Shown piece after piece: positions 32,942-41,604 of a DNA stretch of 64,000 nt. The number at the start of each line of letters is the position of its first letter. Within the stretch, counting starts at the first letter, position 1. A program made the position numbers and the translations under genes. Source of the stretch: CAZGUG01 sp964625335. GTDB taxonomy: Bacteria > Bacillota > Clostridia > Ch29. Where the stretch lies: NCBI GenBank assembly GCA_964625335.1, contig CAZVBE010000002.1, forward strand, positions 102,360 to 166,359, in the 5' to 3' direction. The notes under the pieces are model-generated. The model searched no databases, was not told where the DNA came from, and saw only the letters and a program-made list of their open reading frames with translations.

Positions 32942-34195
32942 ATGCACCGGCCAACAAAAAACCAGGACCATATAAGAAGTATAATTCAGTTTGCATTCTT
33001 CGGAGGGTTTTTGGCGATATCTGTTAACTCTGTTCTGTTCGATTTGTACAAATCTAATCTTCCCCCGGTCTCATTGCTGGGAATTTGTCCTGTTGGCGGC
33101 GTCACTGCCCTCTACATACTGATAACCACAGGAACGGTGGTAAGCTTTGTAACAATAGCAGTGGTGTTATTGTCCCTTTTCTTTGGCTCGGCGTTTTGCG
33201 GCTGGGTATGTCCCTTAGGTGCATTTCAGGATTTGGTATCAAAGCTGACAGGGAGATTCCATATAAAAGAATATAATGCCTGTATACCGGATGGTATTGA
33301 TAAGCGCCTCCGATTGATAAGATACGGCATGCTCATACTGGCGTTGTTCTTTTCCATGTTTCGCATTACTCATCAAATACGGGAGTATTGCATTTACAGT
33401 TCGATAACAGGTTTCCGAACCGGTTTTGCTGCTGCCGGCGGATTAATTATCCTGGCACTTATCACAGCCGTTACGTCTGTTTTTATCCAAAGACCCTGGT
33501 GCAAATATTTGTGTCCCTATGGCGCTTTACTGGGCATGACCAATAGATTCAGTTTTTTCAACATAAGACGCAAGCCGTCAAACTGCATAGGCTGCAGACA
33601 GTGTGACAACAAGTGCCCGATGAATATACGTGTGTCCGGCAAAAGCATTATCAAAGATCCCCAGTGTATTTGGTGTTTAAGATGCATCTCTGAAAGCACA
33701 TGTCCTGTTACTGATACAATTACCCTTGGAAACAGAATAAGACAGGGCATTACGGTCAGCCGGAAGAGTCTGGCGCTTGTGATAACGGTTGTTTTCGCCT
33801 TTTCCATATCAGTAGTATGTTTTGATGAAGTCATGACATGGGCATCTCCCGATGGTTCAAGAACCGGCCAAAATTCCTCCGATGAAGCACAAGCAAGCTT
33901 ATCATACACGGTACAGTCTGGAACGAAACGCAGTGACGGTGAATATGAAGGACTGGCAGTTGGTTACAGGCCTGGTCTGAAGGTACTGGTATCCATTGAA
34001 AGTGACAGGATAACAGCAATAGAAATTGTGTCCCACAGGGAGACCAGAGGGTATTACGAGGAATCCTTTGATTTAGTCCCACGGCTTATAATTGAAAATC
34101 AGTCTACACAGGTGGATTCAATTTCAGGTGCAACCGAGACAGGTGACGGAATAAAAAAAGCGGTTGAAAACGCATTAAGAAAGGCAGGATACTAA
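32942..34195 (+). CDS. NapH-like 4Fe-4S membrane protein with C-terminal FMN-binding domain
   Basis: A 417-residue membrane protein. The N-terminal half has about five to six helices with the NapH/NosR-type motifs FCGWVCPLGAFQD and WCKYLCPYGALLG. It then carries a ferredoxin stretch (CIGCRQCDNKCP, CIWCLRC). After a last helix comes an extracytoplasmic FMN-binding domain ending in SGATETGDG, where the last Thr of SGATET is the site to which ApbE attaches FMN. Start ATG 32942 has GGAGG 10 nt upstream. It probably passes electrons from the cell interior to an outside flavin and acceptor. Confidence 0.9.
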   Translation: MHRPTKNQDHIRSIIQFAFFGGFLAISVNSVLFDLYKSNLPPVSLLGICPVGGVTALYILITTGTVVSFVTIAVVLLSLFFGSAFCGWVCPLGAFQDLVSKLTGRFHIKEYNACIPDGIDKRLRLIRYGMLILALFFSMFRITHQIREYCIYSSITGFRTGFAAAGGLIILALITAVTSVFIQRPWCKYLCPYGALLGMTNRFSFFNIRRKPSNCIGCRQCDNKCPMNIRVSGKSIIKDPQCIWCLRCISESTCPVTDTITLGNRIRQGITVSRKSLALVITVVFAFSISVVCFDEVMTWASPDGSRTGQNSSDEAQASLSYTVQSGTKRSDGEYEGLAVGYRPGLKVLVSIESDRITAIEIVSHRETRGYYEESFDLVPRLIIENQSTQVDSISGATETGDGIKKAVENALRKAGY

Positions 34196-34233
34196 AAAGG
34201 CAACGGCAAAGGCCGGCCGGACCTCTGCCTTTT
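34195..34233 (+). terminator. Terminator after the NapH/FMN gene
   Basis: AAAAGGCA and TGCCTTTT outer arms around a GGCC-rich inner hairpin. Confidence 0.65.
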
Positions 34234-34244
34234 GTACGGCCAAT

Positions 34245-34517
34245 CTACTGTTCAGGATTGTTTTCATAGGTGGAATGCTGGGAATTATACTGGTTAAGCT
34301 GTTCGTATTTGTTTAAGGCTTCCGTCCCATGAGTATTCTGGGCAACCTGGTCCCTTATTACGGCAATATGCTTTTCCTCGGCTTTGGCCAAGTCCGCATA
34401 AAGGGCCGCTATTCCTTCATTCTGGTTGTCCTGGGCTTCCCTCATATATCTTACATACTGAACAAGGGCCTGTTCCTTTTGATGTAAAGCTTCCTGCAAC
34501 TGACTCAAGGTATGCAT
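34245..34517 (-). CDS. Small ferritin-like/rubrerythrin-like helical protein
   Basis: A 90-residue helical protein (ALHQKEQALVQYVRYMREAQ, LYADLAKAEEKHIAVIRDQV) with the helix-pair pattern of rubrerythrin-like or spore-coat-associated ferritin-like proteins. The second helix carries E..H, but a full diiron site is not evident. The C-terminal tail is Asn/Gln-rich. It is convergent with the NapH gene. Metal binding is uncertain. Confidence 0.7.
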   Translation of the reverse strand: MHTLSQLQEALHQKEQALVQYVRYMREAQDNQNEGIAALYADLAKAEEKHIAVIRDQVAQNTHGTEALNKYEQLNQYNSQHSTYENNPEQ

Positions 34518-34614
34518 AATAAGCCTCCTTTTATATATTGACTGTGTAAGCCTTTGTTTTAGATATTATCTGCGATTCCGGCTTGGAATATACCAAAGTA
34601 AAGACGCGTTTGAG

Positions 34615-34643
34615 TTGAAGGGAGCTTTGAGGTATGTTATAAT
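34615..34643 (+). promoter_or_regulatory. Promoter of the ABC-F leader transcript
   Basis: TTGAAG, 17-bp spacer, TATAAT with an upstream TG, about 290 nt before the ABC-F start. It marks a long untranslated leader. Confidence 0.75.
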
Positions 34644-34676
34644 TGCGTTAAATATCAATAGTTATAGAGGTGCGCG

Positions 34677-34700
34677 ATGAGGAAAGTGTTTTTTAACTAA
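34677..34700 (+). CDS. Leader peptide MRKVFFN of the ABC-F gene
   Basis: A seven-codon reading frame with GAGG upstream and a TAA stop, 34 nt after the -10 box. Its own codons (GTGTTTTTTAAC, 34686-34697) are complementary to a downstream leader segment, so a ribosome stalled on it would change RNA folding. This is the typical set-up of drug-induced ABC-F resistance genes. Confidence 0.65.
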   Translation: MRKVFFN

Positions 34701-34884
34701 TTATAATCTAATAGCATCTTAAAAGCGTTGTAAGTACCGTGGGAGTAGTGCGCGCTTTTAAGGGTTGATGGTTAAAAAACGCTTACAGGGAAACAAATAT
34801 CAGCGCATATAGGTTTTTAGCTTAAATATTTACCTATTATGCTGCAGTATAACACCCGGGTGTTTGCTGCGGCTTTGTATTTTT
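34686..34884 (+). promoter_or_regulatory. Transcription attenuator of the ABC-F gene
   Basis: Alternative pairings are visible. GTGTTTTTTAAC (34686-34697) can pair with GTTAAAAAACGC (34771-34782). CTTAAAAGCG (34718-34727) can pair with CGCTTTTAAG (34753-34762). AAGCGTT (34723-34729) can pair with AACGCTT (34778-34784). A GC palindrome AACACCCGGGTGTT (34851-34864) then precedes T-rich sequence ending at 34884, a likely terminator. The layout fits ribosome-mediated attenuation. Confidence 0.6.
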
Positions 34885-34930
34885 CGATTATAATTGCTAA
34901 TGCCTCTGATAAATACAAGGAGATGATTGA

Positions 34931-36700
34931 ATGGATTTACACTTTTCAAGTCTTTGTAAAAGCTATAAAGGGAAAAGGGTATTTGAAAATATAGACGGAC
35001 AGATTGGCGATGGAGACAAGATAGGACTTATTGGCGCAAACGGTGTCGGGAAAACAACCCTGGCGCGGCTTCTGGCGGGGCGGGAGAGCTGTGATGCAGG
35101 CCAGGTCAACTGTTCGCCATCTTATATGGAAATTTTGTATATCGAACAGTACCCCATATTTGATACGGATATTTCTGTTTATGGAGAAGCCTGCCGGGCG
35201 GTTTCAAATAACGGTCGGGACATTAAGGATACCAAAAGGATAGTGCAGACAACTCTTGACAGGGTGGGTTTGGGCAGGGAAAAATGGCAGCAAAGGGCAG
35301 AGACTTTAAGCGGCGGTGAAAAAACAAAGCTTTTGCTTTGTAAAGCCATGATGTCTCAATTTGATTTACTTATCCTTGACGAGCCAACCAATCATCTTGA
35401 CATGGACAGTTATGTGTGGTTGGAGGAATTTGTAGGAGAGTCGGATAAGCCCATGCTTATTATTTCCCATGATCGATTTTTCCTTGATAATGCCGTGAAC
35501 AGGATATGGGAATTAACGCCCCTGGAGTTAAAGGCCTATGAGGGCAATTACTCGGCCTACAGGCTTCAAAGGGAAATAGAACAAAAAAGCATAGCCAAAG
35601 ATTACGATAAGCAGCAAACCAAAATCCGGCATCTTAAACAGGTGATATATGAGAGGAAGGGCTGGTACGAAAGCGCCCACAAATCGGCGGGACAGAATGA
35701 TTTTTACAGGTCCAAGGCCAAGAAGCATGCAGGCGTCTTGAAGGCCAAGGAAAAACAGCTCGAAAGAATAGAAAAGGATAGGATAGATAAACCACGAAAG
35801 TTAGTATCCCCTGCCTTTGAGGTTATCAATAAAAACATTACAGGCAAAAAACTTCCGTCATTTCTTGTCCGGGGTAAAAATATAAGCAAAGGCTTTGCCC
35901 AAAACCTGCTTTTTGACAGCGTTTCTTTCAATATAAAGCGGCGGGATAGAATAGCGCTTATAGGGCAAAACGGGGTGGGAAAAACAACCTTCCTCAAAGT
36001 AGTATGCGGTATTGATAAAGATTATGGTGGTACGGTTGCCGTAAATCCATCGGTTAAGATTGGATATTTTGCCCAGGAGTTTGACAATCTTGATAATGAT
36101 GCCGCCATACTTGACGAGCTTGTGGCTGTGGGTGCCGGCGTCGGGGACGTGCGGCTTTTGCTTGCCGGGCTGCTTTTCCGCGGTGACGATGTTTATAAAA
36201 GGATTGGAAACTTAAGCATGGGGGAAAAGGGCAGAGTGGCCTTTGTAAAGCTGATACTGTCAGGAGCCAATCTGCTTGTACTGGATGAGCCTACAAATTA
36301 TATGGATATCCAGTCCAGGGAAAAAATAGAAAAGGTGCTGGACGAGTTCGGGGGCAGCATTATTTTTGTCACCCACGACAGGTATTTTATCAGGAAACTG
36401 GCAAACCGTATTTTTGTTATGGAAAATCAAAAACTATGCTGTTACGATGGTGATTATGAATATTATATGGATAAGCTGAAGGAAGAGCGGGCAAAAAAAG
36501 AAACAGGCGCCGGATACAGGCGTCTGGCCGATAATATAAGAAAATTGGAATGCCAGCTGGCTTTTTTGAGCGGTAAACTAAGCGAAACCAAAGATGAGCA
36601 CGAAAAACAAATATTAAACGAAAAATTTCTGGAAACCGCCATGGAACTCAATGGATATAAGGAAAGCTTAAATGGACAGGAACCGGGGTCAGAAAGCTAA
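34931..36700 (+). CDS. ABC-F family ribosomal protection ATPase
   Basis: A 589-residue soluble protein with two ABC ATPase domains and no membrane part: Walker A GANGVGKTT and GQNGVGKTT, signatures LSGGEKTKL and LSMGEKGRVAF, and Walker B LLILDEPTNHLD and LLVLDEPTNYMD. Between them is a charged linker (about residues 230-310) that in resistance-type ABC-F proteins reaches the ribosomal peptidyl transferase centre. The leader attenuator upstream supports drug-inducible expression. Probable substrates are lincosamide, streptogramin A or pleuromutilin drugs, but this cannot be read from sequence. Confidence 0.9.
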   Translation: MDLHFSSLCKSYKGKRVFENIDGQIGDGDKIGLIGANGVGKTTLARLLAGRESCDAGQVNCSPSYMEILYIEQYPIFDTDISVYGEACRAVSNNGRDIKDTKRIVQTTLDRVGLGREKWQQRAETLSGGEKTKLLLCKAMMSQFDLLILDEPTNHLDMDSYVWLEEFVGESDKPMLIISHDRFFLDNAVNRIWELTPLELKAYEGNYSAYRLQREIEQKSIAKDYDKQQTKIRHLKQVIYERKGWYESAHKSAGQNDFYRSKAKKHAGVLKAKEKQLERIEKDRIDKPRKLVSPAFEVINKNITGKKLPSFLVRGKNISKGFAQNLLFDSVSFNIKRRDRIALIGQNGVGKTTFLKVVCGIDKDYGGTVAVNPSVKIGYFAQEFDNLDNDAAILDELVAVGAGVGDVRLLLAGLLFRGDDVYKRIGNLSMGEKGRVAFVKLILSGANLLVLDEPTNYMDIQSREKIEKVLDEFGGSIIFVTHDRYFIRKLANRIFVMENQKLCCYDGDYEYYMDKLKEERAKKETGAGYRRLADNIRKLECQLAFLSGKLSETKDEHEKQILNEKFLETAMELNGYKESLNGQEPGSES

Positions 36701-36735
36701 ACGAAACAAGGGGACGGCGGTTCTTTTGTTCCGTT
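36699..36735. repeat. Dispersed palindromic repeat with GGGGACGG core
   Basis: AACGAAACAA and TTGTTCCGTT arms enclose GGGGACGGCGGTTCTT, related to the triple repeat at 15440. Confidence 0.65.
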
Positions 36736-36764
36736 TTCCGCTCCGCTTTCCATCTCTTTGTATT

Positions 36765-37649
36765 TTAAAGCTCGAATACCTTACCCGAATTCATCGGGAG
36801 GTACCTGTCGCCAAACCTTTCACAGAGTCTGTACTGGGCCTTCTGACCTGTACAATGGCCCGGTATAACCACGGCGGGTTTTGTTTTCTCAAGATGGTCC
36901 ATGGTTTTTTCTATTACCGTGTCATCTGACTTTATAAGGTGCAGACCTCCGATAATACCGTATACTTTATCAATTCCGGTTATCTTCTGGGAATGCCTTA
37001 TTATGTTTACTATCCCGGCATGGCTGCAGCCCGCCGCGATAAACAGGCCCTTATTCTTAAGGTTTACGATAACAGACATATCGTCAATCAGGTTGTCGGG
37101 TTTCAATTCACCGTTTTCCAGGTTATAGGTTCCTATCCCCGTGCCCTCAAAATCGGTGCTCCTTTCCACTTCCCCGGTTGAAAGCACACCCTGCATTAGG
37201 GGGAAGGGTTTTTTGACAAGGGTCAGATTCGCCCCCAGCTTTGCCAGTCTTTCCGGTTTGTTTTTATCGGTGGCGCCTATTTCCTTCAGGAAGGGGTCCA
37301 GGGCAAAGTTCTTTCTGAATACGTCAGGGTGTCCCACAACCGGGATTCCTTTGTTTGTTTGTATCAGAACATCATAAAGGGCCATGGTATGGTCGTAGTG
37401 GCAGTGGGACAGAAAAATCATATCTATTGAACCCGGGTCAACGCCTGCCATTTCCATGTTATGTATAAGAGCTTCAGAGGACTGGCCCACATCTAACAGT
37501 ATTCTACTTTGGGTGTCACCGGCTTTAATGTCGAGCAAAAGGGCGATACCGTGGCTTCCCCAATAATCGGATTCATAGCCGGCATAGTCCTCCATAAGTA
37601 CCGTGACTTTGAGGGAATCCACCTCCCCGAGCTTCTTTATGTCATACAT
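36765..37649 (-). CDS. MBL-fold metal-dependent hydrolase (COG1237 type)
   Basis: A 294-residue metallo-beta-lactamase-fold protein with the metal motif SHCHYDHTMA, second histidines in GCSHAGIVNI and a late GGLHLI. The pattern resembles the COG1237 family annotated after methanogen dihydropterin/beta-RFAP synthase-like enzymes, but this function is not expected in Clostridia. Substrate unknown. It is convergent with the ABC-F gene and not obviously in an operon. Confidence 0.88.
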   Translation of the reverse strand: MYDIKKLGEVDSLKVTVLMEDYAGYESDYWGSHGIALLLDIKAGDTQSRILLDVGQSSEALIHNMEMAGVDPGSIDMIFLSHCHYDHTMALYDVLIQTNKGIPVVGHPDVFRKNFALDPFLKEIGATDKNKPERLAKLGANLTLVKKPFPLMQGVLSTGEVERSTDFEGTGIGTYNLENGELKPDNLIDDMSVIVNLKNKGLFIAAGCSHAGIVNIIRHSQKITGIDKVYGIIGGLHLIKSDDTVIEKTMDHLEKTKPAVVIPGHCTGQKAQYRLCERFGDRYLPMNSGKVFEL

Positions 37650-37762
37650 TCATATACCTCCTTTTTCCTTTATTATACCATATATTAGTTATAGAATTTC
37701 CCTATTAATTACATTATATGGAGGACAAGGCCCGGTACACAGCAATAAAAACCCGGACTGAA

Positions 37763-37793
37763 TAAAAAAAAGACAGAGGCTATTCCTCTGTCG
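37763..37793 (-). terminator. Terminator of the GNAT-like gene
   Basis: On the minus strand GACAGAGG-AATAG-CCTCTGTC precedes eight or more T. Confidence 0.9.
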
Positions 37794-37805
37794 CTGCTGT
37801 TGTGT

Positions 37806-38552
37806 TTAATATGCCATATTATCCTCAAAGCGTACGTAATTGAGCAATCTTGTCTCTTTCGACAGCCAAAGGCCTATAAACCCTTCATCGATTATTTTTT
37901 TCTGATGCTCAAGATCAACAAGGGGTATACTTAAAAGCTGGTTTGTTTTTCTGACAGGTGCCGGCTCCAAATTCCTGTGAAGAATAAACCTCCACACGCC
38001 ATCCCTTCCGTTGTCGTCCGTTCCGTATTTTCTTTTGAGCGCTTTTATTCTTAAGCCGTTCTTTATTATGTTATAAAGACTATAAATATTTTGAGGCGAT
38101 ACCGTACAAAGCAGATGACTGTATCCAAAATCCTTAACCATCGGCATAGCTTGCTGCAGCGTCAAGCTCTGCAGTGAATTGCCCCTGTATTCGGGATGTA
38201 CAACTGTCGTTTCAAGATGCGCCACTTTTATTAACTCCTGCTCCGGTATGTTTATATCATTGCCAAGATTTTTTCGGGCCATGCCCGGGAATCCTATATA
38301 GCGATATGCAATCAAATCCCTTGCTTTGTTGAATACACCGATTACCTTTGCCCCCTGTTTCATGTCATCAAACATCTCTTCGTAGGAATCCATGTACAAA
38401 ACCTGTTTGTTGGGGAGCTGGTCATAGACATATTTCTCAAGCGCGACTACATCCCTAAGTTCATCTATTGTTATAAGACGCATAATATATTCGTCCTTTT
38501 CAGTTCTTTCATCTTTATGTTTATTTAGCTGTCCCGTTCTTAATATTCTCAT
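37806..38552 (-). CDS. GNAT-like acetyltransferase under BusR-like control
   Basis: A 248-residue protein with a GNAT-type core: AHLETTVVHPEYRGNSLQSLTLQQAM carries the acetyl-CoA loop (read over residues about 120-145). Start ATG 38552 has GGGAGG upstream; a longer frame would add 13 residues. The promoter region between it and the upstream regulator contains three half-sites of a common operator. Substrate is unknown; a stress or osmolyte link is suggested by the regulator type only. Confidence 0.8.
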   Translation of the reverse strand: MRILRTGQLNKHKDERTEKDEYIMRLITIDELRDVVALEKYVYDQLPNKQVLYMDSYEEMFDDMKQGAKVIGVFNKARDLIAYRYIGFPGMARKNLGNDINIPEQELIKVAHLETTVVHPEYRGNSLQSLTLQQAMPMVKDFGYSHLLCTVSPQNIYSLYNIIKNGLRIKALKRKYGTDDNGRDGVWRFILHRNLEPAPVRKTNQLLSIPLVDLEHQKKIIDEGFIGLWLSKETRLLNYVRFEDNMAY

Positions 38553-38605
38553 ATATGGCCTCCCTTCATAGTTCCGCTTGTAGTTGTACAAGAACCTGCA
38601 TAATG

Positions 38606-38687
38606 TGACAACTTATTACATATACATAAGTTGTTTCTTTGACCTAATATTATCACAGACTACTCATATTTGTCAATTAAGTTGTCA
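38606..38687 (-). promoter_or_regulatory. Promoter flanked by TAAGTTGTCA operator half-sites
   Basis: On the minus strand TTGACA (38676-38671), 18-bp spacer and TAATAT (38652-38647). Exact 10-bp half-sites occur at 38606-38615 (TGACAACTTA) and 38678-38687 (TAAGTTGTCA), and a partial one (TAAGTTGT) at 38627-38634. The first and third form an inverted pair with centres 21 bp apart; the outer exact sites flank the promoter. Confidence 0.72.
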
Positions 38688-38695
38688 GATAAATT

Positions 38696-38729
38696 AAAAA
38701 AAGCTGCTATCCTTTGAGATAGCAGCTTT
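38696..38729 (-). terminator. Terminator of the BusR-like gene
   Basis: On the minus strand AAAGCTGCTATC and GATAGCAGCTTT arms, then seven T. Confidence 0.9.
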
Positions 38730-38734
38730 CCGCA

Positions 38735-39382
38735 TTAATCCCGGTTCACGTATTTGTTTACCTTTTCGGAAATACTGGGCCCGTTTCCCACGTATAGAAT
38801 AATATCATTGGCGAAAAACACCATCTTAGGTCCCGGGGACAGGTACAGATGTCCCGAACGGTTTATCCCTATTATTGTTGCACCGGTATGATTCCAAAAA
38901 CGGACCTCACCGATGGTTTTACCTATGAGATGGCTTTTTTCAGAAATTTTCAGTTCCAAAGGGTAGATAATTCCAATATTTCGAAGAAGCATGGCCTGCT
39001 CAATAACCGAGTCCAGCCTTTCGAGAACCGAAGCTTCAATAGCTCTTTTTTGCTCCATCAGTTTGATGATTTCCTCCCTGAGGGACAGGATCCTATCCTT
39101 GGACTGGTATTCCTTAATAAAGGTATTCGCCGCTTCCTTCGATTTTATCAGGACGCCTTTTTTTTCTATAACATTTACCACCTGGAGCTCTTCCAAAAGT
39201 GCCAGTGACCTTCTGATTGTCTCGGGAGAGACGCTGTACTTGCCGGACAGTGTGGACCGCCCTTTAACCATTTCGCCTGCTTTCCATTCTTCGTTAAGAA
39301 TACTGTAAGCTATATCCAGCGCTATCTTCTCATATTTTGCAACCGATACGCCTTTGTCTTCCGTATGGTTTTTAAGATACAT
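38735..39382 (-). CDS. GntR-type regulator with RCK_C (TrkA-C) domain, BusR-like
   Basis: A 215-residue regulator: GntR winged helix (KYSVSPETIRRSLALLEEL, residues about 45-70), a coiled coil (about 90-130), and an RCK_C/TrkA-C domain (LIGKTIGEVRFWNHTGATIIGI onward). This three-part layout is that of BusR, the c-di-AMP-dependent repressor of osmolyte uptake in streptococci. The next gene downstream is the GNAT-like gene, whose promoter carries repeated half-sites. Direct binding of c-di-AMP is inference from domain layout. Confidence 0.85.
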   Translation of the reverse strand: MYLKNHTEDKGVSVAKYEKIALDIAYSILNEEWKAGEMVKGRSTLSGKYSVSPETIRRSLALLEELQVVNVIEKKGVLIKSKEAANTFIKEYQSKDRILSLREEIIKLMEQKRAIEASVLERLDSVIEQAMLLRNIGIIYPLELKISEKSHLIGKTIGEVRFWNHTGATIIGINRSGHLYLSPGPKMVFFANDIILYVGNGPSISEKVNKYVNRD

Positions 39383-39647
39383 TTAAACACCCCTGAATTT
39401 TTGATTAAAGCCATTATATTATTAGTATATCATACTATTATTGTTCAATTTATAACTGCAATTGTCAAGTGGGTTGCTCCTGAGTTTTTCCAGCGCCGTC
39501 CGCGGAAGGGAAAATTAGCAATTTACTGCTTCTCCCTTTGCATAATAGGAATAAGAAGGGAAATAAGCATTTTTATAGAATACATAAAGTACACATTTCA
39601 GATGCCGTTTTGACAATACTGCGAAAAGTTTAGTAATGGGAGTATGA

Positions 39648-40325
39648 ATGGTCATGAAAATGCACGATGGACACAGGAGAAGGGTTAAGGACAGATTCCT
39701 GTCCGAAGGGCTGGATGGGTTTGAAGACCACCAGGTGCTTGAAATGCTGCTTTTTTATTGCATCCCCAGGAGGGATACAAATGAACTGGCCCACAGGATG
39801 ATTAACAGATTCGGCTCGCTGGCAGGGCTGTTTGAGGCCGACCCGAAGGATATAAGCAGGAAGTGCGGGGTGAGCGAGAACACAGCCATACTGGTATCGC
39901 TCATACCTTCCCTGGCAAGGAGATATTTTAAAATCAAATGGGGGGACAAACCCGTCCTGAACGCTTCATCAAAAGCCGGGGAATATGCTGTCTCCCTTTT
40001 TGCCGGGAGGACCTATGAAGCATTCTTTGTAATATGCCTGGACGCCCAGAACAGGGTAAACTATTCTGCCCTGGTTCAGGAGGGCACCCTGACCGAGGCG
40101 CCGGTATATACAAGGCTGATTGTCGAGGCCGTCCTTCGTCACCAGGCAAACAGCGTGATTATTGCGCACAACCACCCCGGCGGCAAAATGCAGCCCTCGA
40201 AGGCCGACATTGAGGTGACGGCAAGGATAGCCCAGGCTCTGGATACAATATCGGTGAAGGTGGTAGACCATATTATCGTGGCCGGGGAGAGTTACTTCAG
40301 CTTCAAGGAGAATGGGTTGATTTAG
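39648..40325 (+). CDS. radC: RadC-family JAB/MPN-domain protein
   Basis: A 225-residue RadC homologue: N-terminal helix-hairpin-helix part (DHQVLEMLLFYCIPRRDTNELA) and a JAMM metalloprotease-like core (AHNHPGGKMQPSKADIEVT, residues about 173-192) with the HxH-x7-10-D metal motif. ATG 39648 has GGGAG upstream; the next ATG two codons on is an alternative. RadC is common in bacteria and its role in repair is doubtful. It stands alone. Confidence 0.93.
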   Translation: MVMKMHDGHRRRVKDRFLSEGLDGFEDHQVLEMLLFYCIPRRDTNELAHRMINRFGSLAGLFEADPKDISRKCGVSENTAILVSLIPSLARRYFKIKWGDKPVLNASSKAGEYAVSLFAGRTYEAFFVICLDAQNRVNYSALVQEGTLTEAPVYTRLIVEAVLRHQANSVIIAHNHPGGKMQPSKADIEVTARIAQALDTISVKVVDHIIVAGESYFSFKENGLI

Positions 40326-40907
40326 AGGACAGGGGCAGACGACTTGGTATATTAAGTTTAAACGAATGATGCGGGGTTGAAGAAAAAAGGCAAACTGACC
40401 GCAAATACTTTGATATGGAGTTTTACTGCCAAACCATTAAAAGCAAGGTATCAAACGGCACTACGGCAGCCTAAAGCATACTTTTGCGGTGGGGGTATCG
40501 CATTTATTCCACGATCCGGTTGACAGTGGGCCTCTGGCCGAACGATTCCTGGCACCGCTGGCAGCCCCTTTGTTATGGTTGCCTATCATGCGGCCCTCTC
40601 ACTGTGTAGCCCGGCTTTTGCGGCATAAACGCTTACTGATTATGCTATTAAGAAAGTGCGAGGTACCAAGCCGTGTACTTACAAAAATGTTACCGAGGTA
40701 ATTTACACACTAATTTGGACTTGACAGTATGAGGTAATGGCCGGGGTTCTATGCATTTCAAGGTAGAAAGCTCATGGAAATGCCGGATAATGTTATGGGC
40801 AAGCCCTCTGCTGAGTTCATAAGGTGGCACAATAAAAACGAATATAGAGAATAGCAGATATAGTAGAATTGGGAATAGCTGCAAACAGGTTTGAAACGGA
40901 AGGAACA
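40326..40907. other. 580-bp stretch without a convincing gene, probable relics
   Basis: Frames here are short and lack ribosome binding sites. One stretch ending at 40854 reads FYAFQGRKLMEMP...AEFIRWHNKNEYRE and looks like the end of a decayed protein gene; another near 40400 also looks protein-like. No family was recognised and no insertion-sequence ends were seen. It precedes the MNT/HEPN pair, so it may be remains of an island. Confidence 0.5.
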
Positions 40908-41240
40908 ATGGGAATACTTGAATGGGGAGTGAATGTGTTGGATAATGTCCTGGAAAAAATTAAGGAAATTGCTGTGAAGTATAGAATTGAGAAAGTTTTA
41001 TTGTTCGGGTCTCGTGCCAGGAGGGATGCCTCACCGGTCAGTGACTATGATATTGTGGTTTTCGGTAAAGATATGTCCGCGTTAGACAGAGCACGTTTTT
41101 GTACCGATGCTGACGAAATCCCCACATTGAAGAAAATCGACATAGTGTTTGTAAATGACGGTTTAACCGATGACCTAATGGAGAGTATTAAGAAGGATGG
41201 TGTTGTTATATATGAGAAAACTGGATACAAAACTAACTAA
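40908..41240 (+). CDS. Minimal nucleotidyltransferase (MNT antitoxin-type)
   Basis: A 110-residue nucleotidyltransferase-fold protein with GSRARRDASPVSDYDIVVFG, the GSx10DxD motif for metal and nucleotide, and a final Asp in KKIDIVFV. Such MNT proteins pair with HEPN proteins and AMPylate them. The start is uncertain: GTG 40935 or TTG 40938, with GGGGAG upstream, gives the usual shorter family length. It overlaps the partner gene by 29 nt, indicating co-translation. Confidence 0.88.
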   Translation: MGILEWGVNVLDNVLEKIKEIAVKYRIEKVLLFGSRARRDASPVSDYDIVVFGKDMSALDRARFCTDADEIPTLKKIDIVFVNDGLTDDLMESIKKDGVVIYEKTGYKTN

Positions 41241-41604
41241 TTTTAATAAGGCTTTGCAAAGGCTCAAGGAAGCAGTAAAAGAATTTGAGCAAATTAATGC
41301 AAGCGATGTGGTACGCGATGGCGTCATTCAGAGGTTCGAATTTACCTATGAGCTTGCCTGGAAAGCTGCAAAAGAATACCTTGAGTATGTTGGTATTGTT
41401 GGTAAAAGTTCTCCCCGGGAGGTTATAAAGGAAGCTTTTGCACAACAGCTTATTAGCGATGAGGATAATTGGCTTATTATGCTAAACGACAGGAATACGA
41501 CTTCACATATTTATAAAGAAGAGATGGCGAAAGAGATCGCACAAAGAATCGTCAATCTTTATGTAAAAGAATTCGAATTGCTTTTATACAGGCTTATGAA
41601 ATAA
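41212..41604 (+). CDS. HEPN-type partner (HI0074 family)
   Basis: A 130-residue helical HI0074-family protein (IQRFEFTYELAWKAAKEYL, WLIMLNDRNTTSHIYKEE). The HI0074/HEPN partner binds the MNT protein and the R-x4-6-H motif appears as RNTTSH, the toxin RNase signature. Start ATG 41212 overlaps the MNT gene. Together they form a probable toxin-antitoxin pair, though some HI0074 members are considered non-toxic. Confidence 0.88.
   Translation: MRKLDTKLTNFNKALQRLKEAVKEFEQINASDVVRDGVIQRFEFTYELAWKAAKEYLEYVGIVGKSSPREVIKEAFAQQLISDEDNWLIMLNDRNTTSHIYKEEMAKEIAQRIVNLYVKEFELLLYRLMK

Noticed and set aside
40489..40701. A 70-residue plus-strand frame in the 580-bp gap
   Set aside because: Leu/Pro/Arg-rich sequence with no ribosome binding site or domain; treated as part of a degraded stretch.
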